Shown here one piece after another: positions 12,126-24,706 of a stretch of DNA of 64,000 nt. Both the position numbers and the translations under genes were made by a program. The stretch is from Saturnia japonica (lineage: Eukaryota > Arthropoda > Insecta > Lepidoptera > Saturniidae). The notes under the pieces were generated by a model, which was not told where the DNA came from, searched no databases, and saw nothing but the letters and a program-made list of their open reading frames with translations. Position 1 is the stretch's first letter, and each line of letters starts with the position of its first letter. The stretch lies in assembly GCA_033032175.1 (NCBI GenBank), contig CM065307.1, positions 1,178,001 to 1,242,000 of the forward strand, written 5' to 3'.

Positions 12126-14248
12126 CCAGGAGACAAAAAGAAGAGGTCTTAACACAATTCATAAACACTAAAATTTACTAAAAAGTGCATCATTATTTTA
12201 TTTATTTACAATGCACACACATAAATAAAGGTAATTATAATTAAAGAAGCTTGGAAGTAACCATCTCTTCTTAAATCCACTAAAAATTCCGAACCCGTGA
12301 CAGTTTCTTAAATGTTCATAAGTTTCTTCTTATAGCCTAAATGGAATAAAAAATTATTTAGATTTCTTTGTTTAAATAAACACTAAGTATAAGGTCATAG
12401 GATAACAAAACGATAGGATATTAGACTTTTGTTAAACTTAAGTGAAAGAAAACAAAAACCTAAATAATTTGCCATAAAACTGTTTCAATCAATCAAAACT
12501 CAAGTTCAAAATTGTCGGCAAGTACTTTATCTACGCAATTTTCTAGTTAATTGTAAATACAAAACCAAAATGCTCGCAACTCAATGTAAATGTAAAAAAG
12601 TTACAAAATATATAACTTTAAAATTATGTTGAGCTTTGAAATTCTTATAGAAGTTTGACTTCGATGTTTTTTATACCCTTTATATTTTTTATACGTCACT
12701 AGATAACTTAATTTCTAATAAATCTCTTTTGATTGAAATAAGGCCCTATAAGGCTATCCACATTTATACTTGAAATTGTATTTTTTTTTGTAATTGTTTT
12801 TGGTGCACTGACCACTGACGGTCCAAATAAATACATTTACAAATTACTCATATTTCGTAAATTCATTGGAGAACATGCATCATCCTACAACTATAATTAA
12901 AATAACTGATATGGAACTGACCCATTGACGAGAGTAAGCCGCGCAATAAGTCGAAGTATCATAACAAAATGCAGCCTTTATCGTATAATAGGACTGTTTC
13001 AATTCTATCAGTAAGCAGAAAACTTAAGATCGAGTAATGAAGAAAGACTTCCAACGCGCTACCAAATGGAATAGTCTTGTACACCATTCACTTCGATTTT
13101 TATATACAATTTACTTGACGTCTCTTTTAAAAAGCGAACTGTGTTATACAGTTTTATTGTTTATGTCATATTTCTATCATGTATATCAATTTGAATGGAA
13201 AAAACATCTCATGTTTATTATTGTTTACAATTATAATTTTAATTTATTAATTAGCTGACCCAGCAGACTTTATTCTGTTCTTTCCGGTAGTTAGTGGTTC
13301 GATTACAGCGTTATATACCGCATCTGAATGATTTTGTGGGTTTATTTTATGACACTAAACCGATATATATTTTGAGTCCATAAATATAAATGTTTTTTGA
13401 TAACCATTGATAAAACAAATAATATATTATCTTTAATGGTGTTAAGTGCGTATATCAATATTTTTTAATGTGCTAGGAACTATGACAAAATAATTGTATC
13501 TAAGCTCTAGAACAGAAAATACAACAAAAACCATGCACCAGTGGTAAAAGCCGTCTAGTACAGATTATTTTTAATGCAGTCCCTCTAACTACATGGAAAA
13601 GCGTGATAGATAACGTTATTCTGTTTTCCGTCATATAACTTGTCTTAAAATTAATCGTTCTTTTTAAAATAACCATTATATCTTTATTATTTTTTTGTTT
13701 TTTTTCATTAATTCTATTTAAGTGTAGTCCAAAGATAATTTTATTTATATTAATTTTAAAATATTAGATTTTTTTTTCTTTTATCAAATTATAATGATAT
13801 TATATCTTGTTTCAGTTAGTTATTACTATTTTAATTTAATTTAAAATAATAATATACTTGGTGTTGATTATTATTTTTTAAGTTTCAGTGTATGAAATTA
13901 TAATTAACATACGCATATACATAATTATAACAATACTGTATAATGTGTAATGTTGTTGGAGTATCAATTAAAATAAAATAAATAAAGTACGTGTGGAAAA
14001 AAAATAGTTTTCGTTAATAATCTTAAGGTATTCTAATTTAAAATTAACATATCTTGTCGCTAACTAAGAATTACCCTACAAGTTTAAAGCTAGTCTTGGT
14101 TTAATTATTTTAACAGGTTTTATTAAAAAAAAAATTAAAGTGTGGTTTCATAGCACATCCACATGGGATAAACTATTTTCAAATGTTAAATTTAGTACGG
14201 TACACTTTAATATCATCAATTTTTTTTTTGTTTTTTTTTTTTTCGTTT
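12126..14248. other. Very AT-rich DNA without recognised gene
   Basis: Long A- and T-rich tracts dominate, especially 13670-13990. No coding segment or complete repeat was recognised. Confidence 0.4.
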
Positions 14249-14468
14249 TAACCCGGTTTCAAAATAGACAGAGATCACTTAATTCAAAAGTATATTTTTT
14301 TATGTATGTTCAGCTATAACTTCTTTGTTTATGAACTGATTTGCATGATTATTTTTTAGATGGATAAGGGATACCTCAGAGTTGGTTCCAATCTTAATTT
14401 CATTGACATTGAGGCTTTAACTTCGGAGATGCACCAAGAAACTCTTTAAATCATTGAAGTTGGTTTTA
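14249..14468 (+). repeat. AACCGACTTC-type repeat, copy 2
   Basis: It starts AACCCGGTTTCAAAAT, carries ATGTATGTTCAGCTATAACT and ATACCTCAGAGTTGG, and ends CATTGAAGTTGGTTTT. Full length, diverged, non-coding. Confidence 0.65.
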
Positions 14469-14492
14469 TTTTTTGTTATTAATATCTTGTAT

Positions 14493-15300
14493 AATCACAA
14501 AAAAAAAAATAGGACACAATTTCACAGCAGGCCATTTTATTCCAAAAAAAGCATATATTTAATTATGTTAACTAAATAGCTGATATGTTGTACAAATATA
14601 GACACTACTACCCGTGCCTCACGGTTTACAGCGTACCACCAACGCATAATTGTTCTTCTCGCAATTATAAATTATTTTAAGTTTTCATTATCTCCTAAAC
14701 TATATATCTAAATAACATGCTATAGAGAACAAAATTTAACTTCATAAAATTGTCTTTATGATGAAGTAACTTTTGTTCGTAAGGATTAATATGCCATGTC
14801 TAAAAATAATGCTTATAAACCACTACTTAATTTTCAACAAATCTTTGTCACAAAATACCTTATTGTGGCTTATGTACAAGAGATAGGTGTATATTACCAC
14901 TTAATTTTTTTTATATTTAATAAGTAACATTTTTATAGAACATTGTATTTCCGTATCATTAACGATTACGCCAGCGCACGCGGATAAAGCAGTACGGGAG
15001 GGCCTCGAATTCCGATTTACGTAACAAAAATCAATATTTAAGGCTAGTTGAGAGTTTTAGCCTAATGTAAGATAGCCTATACTGTTCCTCGTGAGTCTGG
15101 CTATCATAAATAAGCAATAACTTTTCGTATCCGACAGCTAGTTTAAGAGATAAGCGTGTTTAAACAAATAAAAAAAACTTTTCCGTTTAATATATTAGTA
15201 TAGATTTAACACCCAGACGAAACAAAAATTATAATCATCACATAAAAACCAGTCATTTAGGGGGATCGAACCCTCAGTCTATCTCTGAATAAAGGACTTA
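14493..15300 (-). mobile_element. tRNA-derived SINE split by a HelC insertion
   Basis: On the minus strand the right-hand part carries a B-box-like GGTTCGATCC (within GGGTTCGATCCCCCTAAATG). The left-hand part carries the body and tail (AACATAATTAAATATATG... GGCCTGCTGTGAAATTG). The two halves match the continuous SINE at 26717-26980 and are separated here by the 597-bp element at 14608-15204. The A-box end is degraded. SINE first, Helitron-like element later. Confidence 0.6.
14608..15204 (-). mobile_element. Helitron-like non-autonomous element, family HelC, empty form
   Basis: Read on the minus strand it begins TCTATACTAATATATTAAAC and ends with GTGAGGCACGGGTAG before T. Its interior matches, in order, the flanks of the mariner in the elements at 42386-44336 and 48660-50612 (for example ATGATACGGAAATACA and GCATATTAATCCTTACGAAC), but it has no mariner. 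This fixes the empty HelC length near 600 bp and dates the mariner insertion as secondary. Inserted within a SINE. Confidence 0.7.
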
Positions 15301-15921
15301 CTAACAGCAAACAAAACTAAAAAAATAAATTAGAAAACGAAACTATAAAACAATAATTTTGTAAAAATGTAATAACTGACCAAAATAAACTTGGGATATA
15401 TAAAATTTTAATAAATCTCGATATACGTCGTGTAGGAAATGAGTGAAACATAAAGCTGTGAACATAATTTTAGTGCTTATTTACAGCGCTATGGACGGAC
15501 CCTATCCATCTCTGTCTAACAATTCTCTTTCGTAATTTTGAGCGGCAATAATTTAACCCTCGCGTCTCTTGTCCGCTTTGTGAAACTACTAAACGCCACG
15601 TCCTAACCCTACTCCATCTACTGGTCTGGCTTTCTTAGTTTTAGACGGATATTTTATAATAATAGCAGTAACCTATAAGACAAGATGCACTGCGAATTCT
15701 TATCGCGCGGTTTTTGCGGACGTAAAGCTGTTATTAAAAACGAAGGGTTTTGGTGTAAGGAGGTCAAAAATGATCTTAATACTTGAGACACCCAAGCTAA
15801 CCTCACTTGCATGTCGTAAATCTTGATAAGTGACAAATTCAAATCAAAATAATCTTTATTCAATTTAGGTCCTAAAAAAGCACTTATAAGCGTCATAACA
15901 GTACTAACGAACTATAGGTCC
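15301..15921. other. No recognised gene
   Basis: No coding segment was recognised. The 80-codon minus-strand frame at 15654-15896 has no domain signal. Confidence 0.3.
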
Positions 15922-16395
15922 ATTCCTCGGTGTGAAACCCTTGAGTCTGGCAGCCGCTCTCGCGATACGGCTGACACTGCACTTGCAATCACTTAGCTAC
16001 CTACATACATCATTACACATAATACGTTCATACATACGTACACACCACATTGGTTCTGTAGGGGTTCTTTTTTACGTCAGTTAGTGTAGACCATATTTCA
16101 GATCACGAAATACATATACACAATATGATCCTTCCTTTCTCCCAGGAGGTAGGGAACATGTATATGTGTTTAAGTTAGTTTAGCGGAATTTTACGGATAG
16201 AGTATTAGTCAGATCGCGACTTCATTGCAATCGCGGCAACAGCCCAAGCCGAGATCACTTTGGCATCCTTGAGCGCATGCTGCTCACGTTTTCGCGGCTG
16301 AGTGCCCCAAGCTCGGTTAAGGTGTAAAAGCCATCAGCGTTTTTATTTATTTAGAGCATGTCAGGCTAACAGTGTAGTCAGTTCTAAAAACAAGT
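15922..16395 (+). repeat. LINE-tail-like repeat (CTCGGTGTGAAACCC family), copy 1
   Basis: It shares an ordered series of blocks with 58466-58932 and 38999-39170: CCTCGGTGTG, ACACTGCACTTGCAA, TCCCAGGAGG, GCAACAGCCCAAGCCGAG, TGTAAAAGCCATC and CAGGCTAACAGT. The three copies share the right end but begin at different points. That pattern is expected of 5'-truncated retroelement 3' ends, but no coding part is present to prove it. Confidence 0.55.
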
Positions 16396-17318
16396 GATAT
16401 GAAGAAGCGTAGTGCAGGTGCTCGTCAAGGAATCAACCGATCTACTTACGGAAGTCGGCATGACAGTGACTGGCGAAGGTCCTTGGTAGTCACCCCTTTT
16501 TTTTCATTGTACTGTGCTTTACCAGTGGTCACTATTAGGCGTATATCTGTCAATTCGTCGTGTTACTAATTAAAGAAGAAAAGGAACGTGTAATCCTTGC
16601 ATAATTTATTGCGAATATAATTGGATTTATTTAAAACTTTTCTAAAATTTACAATGAGCAGAGTCCTGTAACGCCGACGTAGTCGTCGAAGTAAAACAAT
16701 AGTTGTAAAAATGTCGTTAAAATTTCTAAGTTTTAATGAAAATCGAAATGTCAATAACATTTGTAAGAATTTTCGTAAAAGTTAACAAAACTTGACCAAA
16801 GAAACAAATCAAAGAAATAGATGTCGTAAATTTTTTTAAACTGTCTACCGCATACTCTGAGTGCCAATGGTCTTCTGCAAGGCATGGCTATGAAAAAGTT
16901 ATGAACAAAACTAGTTAAAATATAAAGGTATGATTACGATAAAAACTTGTGATAATATATTTTTCAATTTTTGGATAAATAATTCGCGCGTTGAAAATCT
17001 GTTGTACGTGTTAAGCTTAAATATTTTAGTATTGAGATAAGCTCTCTTCAAGAAAAAAGTACGAGTTTGAAAGACACTGCAAGTTTATAGAGCAAGTATT
17101 CATTTTCTATATAAAAACATATCAGAACAAACTCTACATAAAAAGTGGCAACGAAAAGATAATATGACAAGGTCATAAATGACCTTTCAATGAAATTGAA
17201 AAGGGAAAGTCTATTAAAAACTTACACGCACTACAAAGAATCAATATTAGCTAAATTAAATGTGCTACATACAGCGTGTTTTACCTGAACATTCAAAATA
17301 TAAAATTATTGTATTTTT
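16396..17318. other. No recognised gene
   Basis: AT-rich, with no supported feature. Confidence 0.3.
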
Positions 17319-17787
17319 AAACCGACTTCATGGATATTTAGCCATAACTTTATGAACGGATTTAGATGAATTTTTTTTAAAGGGGATATCTCAAGGATGT
17401 TCCCAATTTAAATTCATTGGCATAAGACCTTTGATTTCGAAGATATACCAGGCGTTCCGTCACCGCGTAAATGCAGGCCCGAGATGGAGGAGGCGCACTG
17501 GTGTTCGTGCGCCCTCCGAGGCTCGTTGGAGGTGCCGACTGCCTTCGACCGTGACGGGGCCCTGGGGTAGGGCCACACCTGCCGGGTCGAGCGGATGGCA
17601 TGCGCAAGCAGTTCCCGCTACCCGGCCAACAACAGGTGCGAGAAGGACACCGTGGGGTTTTAGTCGGTAAGAGTCCGACATACCCCTCCCTTGAGCGGCC
17701 CAGCTCGGGAGGCGGATCCAATGCAGGATTTCCCCACGATAAAAAAAAAAAAAAGGCAACGCCTCAAACACATTAAAGTTGGTTAAA
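17319..17787 (+). repeat. AACCGACTTC-type repeat, copy 3, interrupted
   Basis: The left part (AAACCGACTTCATGGATATT to GAAGATATACCAGG) and right part (CTCAAACACATTAAAGTTGG) are the two halves of one repeat copy. They are separated by a GC-rich LINE 3' end at 17454-17754. Confidence 0.7.
17454..17754 (+). mobile_element. 5'-truncated non-LTR retrotransposon 3' end with poly(A)
   Basis: This 300-bp insert is strikingly GC-rich against its surroundings. It contains GGGGTTTTAGTCGGTAAGAG and TCCGACATACCCCTCCC and finishes in TTTCCCCACGAT plus 14 A residues. GC-rich 3' UTRs ending in poly(A) are typical of lepidopteran LINEs. It is inserted inside a repeat copy, with at most a few bases of target duplication (GGC). 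The open frames here on both strands are by-products of the base composition. The exact LINE clade is not determined. Confidence 0.6.
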
Positions 17788-18327
17788 TAATAACTATCAT
17801 GTTAGACCTAGAAATAGTATCAGCTATGTTTTGTAATTAAACAAAATAATGTGTTTCCAACGGTCTACCCGGGTGTATTTCTTATCACATAATTAAAATA
17901 AAACTTGATAAGTCAAAACATTAGCTCGGAGTAACAGAGAAAATCTGAAAACACGAATTATCTAAAACAAAATCTAGCCCATCAACCGTCAGTGTAACGG
18001 TAAAACCGGTTAATTTACGATCGAAACTTAACCCGGCGGTGATCAATCAAGCTCAACCCTCACAATTACACCTTCCAGTGTTCCGGTTGCTGCGTAAACA
18101 TAAACCGGAGATAACCGATTTTTTGTTCCTTATCAGTAGACATCAGATATTATATTTTTGAGATTTAAATATAAAATAGTAGATATTTGGTTGTTGCTCG
18201 GAATGCCGATAGATTTGAAAACCAGAAACTGTTGTTAGTTCATAGATTTAAGTTTTCTCTTCTATAGGCAATCCTTAATGAGTGTATGGGTTTGTTTTTG
18301 GTATTTTAGTAATATATGTATAATATA
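17788..18327. other. No recognised gene
   Basis: AT-rich, with no supported feature. Confidence 0.3.
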
Positions 18328-18693
18328 CATATATAATTAATACGTGAAGTAAAAGCTTTCGGTACCTTTTTAAGCGTATTGCATGCACGGAATACTGTGA
18401 GATTTGGCATGGTTAAAATTTATATGGAGAAGGAATGCAGAAAGCTAAAATCTATCATAATATCTGTTACTAGAATATGAAATTAAATAAATGAATACTG
18501 CAAATACTAAATCGACAAGTGCCATTGAACTTAGACCCCCCAAAATATTGACATTGTCACTCAACGAAAAGTGACAGCAAGTGATGTAGATAATGCTCAT
18601 TGTTTAGGTTCATGAATACTGCAAATGTCAAACAGAAAATAGTCTATGATCAAAAAGTCGCTGATTGAATTTCGATCTTAGGGCGATCGCTAG
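18328..18693 (+). mobile_element. Helitron-like element, family HelB, copy 2
   Basis: It runs from ATTAATACGTGAAGTAAAAG to GGGCGATCGCTAG followed by T. The body matches the 3600-3965 copy in reverse orientation. The hairpin before the 3' end is mutated (TTGAATTTCGAT), and the 5' TC is not preserved. Confidence 0.65.
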
Positions 18694-19027
18694 TATGTAT
18701 AATTGTACAAAGATTTGTCATGCTTTTGGTTAAAATAAAAGTGTATTTTAACTATTAAATTTACATAAATTATATTCGGGGTTTTTAAACCTGGCAACTT
18801 TCTTCAAAATCAAGATCGGGGAAATACATATTGATCGACGTACCGCGGGCCGACCTTTTCTAAGTGTCTCTGACCTTTCCGGTACAGTTGACCTTGAGTG
18901 CCAACTTGTAGATTAAAGGCTCAACTCAGACTGAGCTAGCAACCTAGACCTAATAATGTAGATGGAAGGCATCACCTGATAACACAGATTCAGTTGAGGG
19001 CTGCTATGTTAATCATAGTTGCATGTT

Positions 19028-19260
19028 TTTAACCCCCGATCCAGAAACAGGGTTGTTATTAGTTTAACATGTGTATGTGTGTGTCTGTCTGTGGCGCTTT
19101 AACTCTTAAATGGCTGAACCGATTATGATTTTTTTTAAGGTGACTTGATCGAGTTTGTTCTTATTCATGGTTAAAGAAAGGCTGTTCATTTGTTGTTTTT
19201 TTTTAAATATATTTTCCAAAATACAAAAAATATAATATATTATTGTCTATAATCGCCAAG
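19028..19260 (+). repeat. TTTTAACCCCCGA-type dispersed repeat, copy 1
   Basis: It starts TTTTTAACCCCCGATCCAGA and contains GGCGCTTTAACTCTTAAATG followed by GAACCGATTATGATTTTTTT. A shorter relative lies at 26545-26632. Non-coding; family not identified. Confidence 0.45.
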
Positions 19261-19326
19261 CTGAAAAACAGTTTGCTGGCGAAAAAATAAATGCACTCAA
19301 TACAGATATCTTACATATGTTATATA

Positions 19327-19824
19327 CTAGCTGTGCCCGTGGCTTCCCTCACGTGGACTACAGAATTCCCGCGCGAATCTTGCTGCCATCAAGATCATTG
19401 CTGATTATTACAAGATAGACATTGTGCTCTCGCTCATTTTTTCGTATGGCTTTTTAAGATATACAATTATATACATAATACATTAATTTGATATATATCT
19501 TATGGTTTACTCAGCGTACGCCATTTAAGGTCCACAAATCGTCGTTTTTTCGAATTGATTTCAATTGGCGCGGAAACCTAATTCTTTTTCTACCAATATA
19601 CAAAAAAGAGTCTTACGTTACTCCGTATAACATTAGCCATCATGTCAGTGAAATTCACGTCAAAATCGGTTCAACCGTTTCGGAAATTACATGGAACAAA
19701 CAGACAGACAGATTTTTTTTATTGGTTTTTTTGTTACAGTTATCTTATACAATATAGTTTCATACGCATTAAAAAAAAGCTGTTATTTTGATTTAAAAAA
19801 ATATACACTTCAATTTTATTTATT
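19327..19824 (-). mobile_element. Helitron-like element, family HelA, copy 2
   Basis: On the plus strand it begins CTAGCTGTGCCCGTGGC and runs to CACTTCAATTTTATTTATT, so the CTAG 3' end is at the left. All HelA landmarks are present, including the GACAGACAGA run at about 19701. The 89-codon frame across it is not a gene. Confidence 0.65.
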
Positions 19825-20437
19825 CGTAGAGTTAATGTTTGTTTGATCGTTTGTCCCCCGTGTGTTTCTAAATCATTAGTGGTTTAACACACGTATTAGT
19901 ACACTCAGTTAACAACAGATAGCGTGAAAATCGGTGCAGTTTCAAGAAAATGGCGCGAGGAAAAGCTACAAATAAAAAAATATACACATTCCTGGTACTG
20001 CATGCTGACTAAAACTCGTTAAAAATTTATGACGAAAATATATCTTAGCTGTGATTTTATCATAAATGTCATGGCACGTCCATACTTAAATTAACTTGCA
20101 GTCACTGGTAGAATATAAACTCGTACGATGAACCCTATATAAGTAAATAACTTAAAACATATTTACACGATAAAACATAACAAGTTCCATAAAAAATTGG
20201 CCGTTTGACAAAAAACATTAATTTATACTAATAACAAATAAATTTCTCTAGAGACGTCTGTTTACGCTATTTTGGCGATATTCCAACATTGTATAACTGG
20301 TCTATTGCACTGATTTACAATAATCCAAAGCCTTTGTTTATTATACTTTTTACATTATTTACGTATGTAGTATATCTTACTACGTTTACTGCAGTTGTTT
20401 AAACAACCTCAAAACAACACAATTTGAAACCAAAAAG
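19825..20437. other. No recognised gene
   Basis: AT-rich, with no supported feature. Confidence 0.3.
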
Positions 20438-20645
20438 AAAACCAGCTTCAATGGTTTTGAGATGTTCCCTGGTGTATCTTTTCAGTTAAAGGTACAATGC
20501 TACTAAAATGAGACCATCCTTGAGGTATCTCCTATCAAACAAAAAAAGAATCATCCAAATCGATTCAAAACGAAAGATGTTATGGGTGAACATCCATAAA
20601 AAAATTACATTCGAATAGTGTAACCTCCTTCTTTTTAAAAGATTA
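20438..20645 (-). repeat. AACCGACTTC-type repeat, copy 4 (left arm of inverted pair)
   Basis: On the plus strand it reads AAACCAGCTTCAATGGTTTT to ACATTCGAATAGTGTAACCTCC, the reverse of the family consensus. It abuts the next copy head to head, with only about 20 bp of A/T-rich DNA between. Confidence 0.75.
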
Positions 20646-20842
20646 AAAAAAAGTCGGATGTTACTAAATTCGAATGTAATTTTTTTATGGATGTTCAGAT
20701 ATAACATCTTCCTTTATGAACCGATTTGGATGATTCTTTCTTAGTTAGAAAGGGGATATCTTAAGATTGGTCCCATTTTAATTTCATTAGCATTGAACCT
20801 TCAACTTTGAAGGTACTCTTCAAAATCATTTAAGTTGATTTC
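20646..20842 (+). repeat. AACCGACTTC-type repeat, copy 5 (right arm of inverted pair)
   Basis: It reads AAAAAAAAGTCGGATGTTAC to TCATTTAAGTTGATTTCC. Together with 20438-20645 it forms an imperfect inverted repeat with arms of about 200 bp. A transcript across it could fold into a long hairpin. Confidence 0.75.
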
Positions 20843-21321
20843 CTTTTTAGTCAAAAATTTTATTATTGTTGTCAAAGGGTTTAGTAACAGCCATTAAAAC
20901 CTAAACTCCTTTAACGTTAAAATACAGTACACCATGCGGTCATACGGCCCTCATTCGTACGGGTTAACCGTCGAAACGGTGACCAGTCCCGAGAGCGTTT
21001 TTATGTAAAGAAATAAAATAAATTGCTGGTCAAAAGGTCCCACCGTGATTTATGCACTTCGCCCGGGGGGTTGATTCATCATTTTCATACGATAATAATA
21101 TAAAAAAGAGTGTTATTTCTCGTGTTGTAATTCAAGGAATGAATAATGATCTAGCGAGTCAATCGTAACAAAGGACGTACTTACAACCTTTAGTTCGTAT
21201 TGCCTCGCGCTAAATTAGTTTATGAATAAATCGTAAATTAACTTTGTGGTGTAAATTATTTTTATTTCCTTTTCTTAGTATATTATAGAATCTTAGGATG
21301 CCACTTAAATACATTAATATA

Positions 21322-21686
21322 CTATTTGTGCCCGGGCTTCGCTCACTTCGTCTAAAGAATGCCCGCGTGAATCTTGCTCCCCGGTTTCTCTTATGGTTTT
21401 ACTCTAAGCCATTTAAGCGCCCAAATTGATTCAACATGACCAGTTTTTATTTAATATGTGCGGGACCCTAATTCTTTTTCTAAAATAAAAGTAGCTTAAA
21501 TTACTCCCTATATCATCAGCTATCTATCAGTGAAAGTCCCGTCAAAATTAGTCCAACCGTTTCGGAGATTACCCGGAACAAACAGACAGACAGACAGACG
21601 ACAATTTTAAAATGGGCTTTTTGTTATAGGTAACGTATATACTTTCATATTCGTTTAGTAAAAAGCTGTTATATTATATTTATTTA
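21322..21686 (-). mobile_element. Helitron-like element, family HelA, copy 3 (shortened)
   Basis: It starts CTATTTGTGCCCGGGCTTCG and retains the CCGGAACAAACAGACAGACA stretch. It lacks the block near the C-terminal side of the left third that other copies carry (the part following CTTGCTCC is shorter). It ends near TTTAGTAAAAAGCTGTTATA without the full CACTTCAATTTTATT end. Confidence 0.6.
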
Positions 21687-24214
21687 TACAACAACCTGTA
21701 TAGTAGTTCGACTCCATATCTTTAAACCGGTTTGCAATCGAAGTAGCTAGAATTTTTAGCTTACTTTGAGTCGATGACTATATTCTATACATATGAAATG
21801 CTTTGTCCTGAATGACTGACGGATCAACGCAGAGCCTAAACCGCTGATCGTAGAGATCTGATACTTGGTGGGTGTATTCTTTGTATAACTTATCTGATCC
21901 GAAATTCTACTCCTAAGGGGGTGAAAAAGGGAGGCAAAGTTTGTATGGGACAACGTGATGATTCCTTGGTCAAATCTACTTCAAATTTTGCATAAACCTT
22001 TTTTAACAGAATTGATGAAAGACGTGTTTCGTATTTTATTGAAATTCATCCCCTGGCGGGGTTAAAAAGTTTTAGAAAGTTATTTTGGCGGTGATTTGCT
22101 TCGAAGTTGATATTAATGCTCCTTATCATGTCATGTAATGTGTATCTGGTGTCTCTCGCTGTTTCTTATCACAAGTGGAAACCTAACCTAACCCGGTCAC
22201 TTCTTCTGTGAATTGATCATCTACCTTAGGGATTTAATCAAATCTCTGTTTTTAACCGTTTGCATTAATGACAAATATATTTGTTAGGATCAGATATTAC
22301 AGTTAGGGGATACATATTGGTGAGGAATATAAATTTTGATGACATAAAATATTGTTATCAATTGTCATTAGCTAAATATAAAAGCATACTTACTCTTATA
22401 TATATATGACAGAGATTGTTTAGCCGGAGCAGATTAAAAAGTTTTACTTCTTCAAAAATGACGTCACCTTTATCATCCTTGACTGAACTGATCTTGAGAA
22501 ATATTATTAGCAATGTGAACGGTCCGATAACTCTAGCGTAAATATCACTTGCTTTTTTTCTTACTCTCTGAAGAGACTAAATTAAATGGCCTTTCCAGTT
22601 TCACGGAGCTTAGTAGCGAGCGCAGAAGACACTCGAGTAAAATGACAACAGGCGCGCAAGGGTGTGAAAGTGGCCGAGCCTCAGCTTGGGCTGTTACCAT
22701 TGTCTTTTGCTTCAGATGTTGAAGATGTTGATGATTACTTTTTTCTGATAGTAGTCGAGTCGAACACTTGCTTAATAAACTGACGATACTATCTCTGATA
22801 GTAAACGCAATCCAATCCAAACATAACAGCGACCACCGAGAGACTGGAAACATCATTTTTAGTTCTTGCCACGATGGAGGTTCCCGTAAAACTGTGACTC
22901 CGAAGCCTAGCGCATGTGGTTCCGTTGTGGAACAATAAAACCATCTTATTTGTAAGGTTGTGTGTGTATTTAGGCATTATTTTGCCAGAGCGACGTATAA
23001 TGGAAGTAGTCGCTGTGATCGAACGCGGTTAAGAGAATCATTATCATACAAACAAATATTATAATACGATCAAACTTGCGGACTATGAAGTCAGTGATTA
23101 TAAAAATAATTTAAAAAATATATGCTAAATACAAAAAAAAAAACCCGAATGCAGCAAAATACATGACTAAAAAATTTTTTTTTCTATAATTTCCTTTTAA
23201 TTGATTCCTAAACGTCGTACTTAATTATTATATACCCCATGTCACTACCACAATTAACACAAATCTAACAACACCTCGTAGGCTAGAACCCATCAAGCTG
23301 TTTAGAATACAGAGCGCGCCAAAGAAATAGATATATATATATATATATATATACTCGGAAAATATAACCCTTAATGTAACAACACCTAGCTCAGCAAAGT
23401 GTCGGAGCTGTTCTTGATTCAGCGCAATCCGAAAACAGTGGTGACTGCCGAGAGATCACAAATCCAATGGCAGTCGTCGTTGTCATATCAAGTAAATAAA
23501 AACTGGATTGATGATTCTTATAGTGATGCACATATGTGAATCTCTATGATGGGCTTTTTATAACAATCATGGTGGTCACTGCCCAATCGGGAAGAACAGC
23601 CCTACAATCTCACTATCACTATTTCCGTCGTTTGTTACTCAACAGGGTACACCACGTGAGGTTAAATTGATTTCTGAATGTTTTAAAATAGTAAAATATC
23701 TCAAGCCTTTAAATGTTATTTGACCTCTTCATATCCCATAATTAGTAAATTCTTCGACCTTTAAGAGTTTCATTGATTGTCTAAATAACAAAAACCAATA
23801 TACCGATATTTCAGCCTACTTAAATTACAACATTATATCTACTTTAGTTACACTCAGTTTTCAGTTTCAGTTCACGTCTAAACATGAGCAGTCTGTGTAA
23901 TTTATTAAACAAAAAACAACACAATACTAAATGACGTAGAGAAATGAAATTTCCCCCAACATAAACTCGAAACGTTGGAAATATGCTTTTGAAAAGTTAC
24001 ACGGAAAATTACATTGTCGCTGTAATAACGAAAGTATGGCTTTTTAAAAACTATAAAACTTCCGACGGCATTGTAACCGAGTACGCGAAACAGTCGTACA
24101 CTGAGTTTTCATTAAAATGAAAACTGCATCTCCGTGCGCGTATTAAAACGGTTTGGGGCAACGGATTCTACCTTACACTAGAATCGCTAATCAGTCGTGA
24201 AAAACTGTCACTCA
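21687..24214. other. No recognised gene; microsatellite and repeat fragments
   Basis: The interval contains an (AT)n run at 23331-23353, an old repeat fragment at 22860-22936 (relative of 1474-1540), and a block of about 45 bp at 23551-23600 (ATGATGGGCTTTTTATAACA) that matches the reverse strand of about 37310-37360. The 103-codon minus-strand frame at 22545-22856 has no recognisable domain. Confidence 0.4.
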
Positions 24215-24706
24215 AATTTGAAGGTTCTATGGCTTAGGAATAGTATAGGCTATATTTCTAGGTAGCCTTAAATATCGGTTTTTGTTACGTAAGTTGGAAG
24301 TCGAAGCCCTCGCGAACTGCTTTAGCCGCATGCGCTGAATTAATGGTTAATGATACGTCTATACAATGTTCTACAAAAATATTGCACATTAGTATATATA
24401 AAAAAAGTCAGCGATAGCATATATCTATCTCTTATACATGAGCCACAATAAGGCATTTTGTAATTGTTTTGTTGAACATTAAAAATTAATTTATGAGCAT
24501 TACTTTTAAGCATGGCGTATTAACCCTTACGAACAAAAGTTACACGTCCTTTACAGCATGTTATTTGGACTTATAGTTTGAGAAATAATACAAAATGTGA
24601 CCATCTGGCAGCCCGATAAAAATATTGTCTTTAATGAAGTATTATAAATCACCAATCAGTGATTTCTTGTAAATTACATGCGGGTGAAACCGCGGGGCAC
24701 AGCAAG
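24215..24706 (+). mobile_element. Helitron-like element, family HelC, 5'-truncated
   Basis: From about 24230 (AATAGTATAGGCTATATTTC) it follows the HelC consensus to GCGGGTGAAACCGCGGGGCACAGCAAG before T. The terminal hairpin is clear here: GCGG, loop GTGAAA, CCGC, about 12 bases before the end. No mariner is present. The first 60-100 bases of HelC are missing. Confidence 0.65.

Noticed and set aside
17377..17771. Overlapping frames of 79-114 codons on both strands
   Set aside because: They lie on a GC-rich LINE 3' end with poly(A). Several frames are open at once because of base composition, and none has a domain.
23331..23353. (AT)n run as a possible regulatory or origin element
   Set aside because: It is an ordinary dinucleotide microsatellite.
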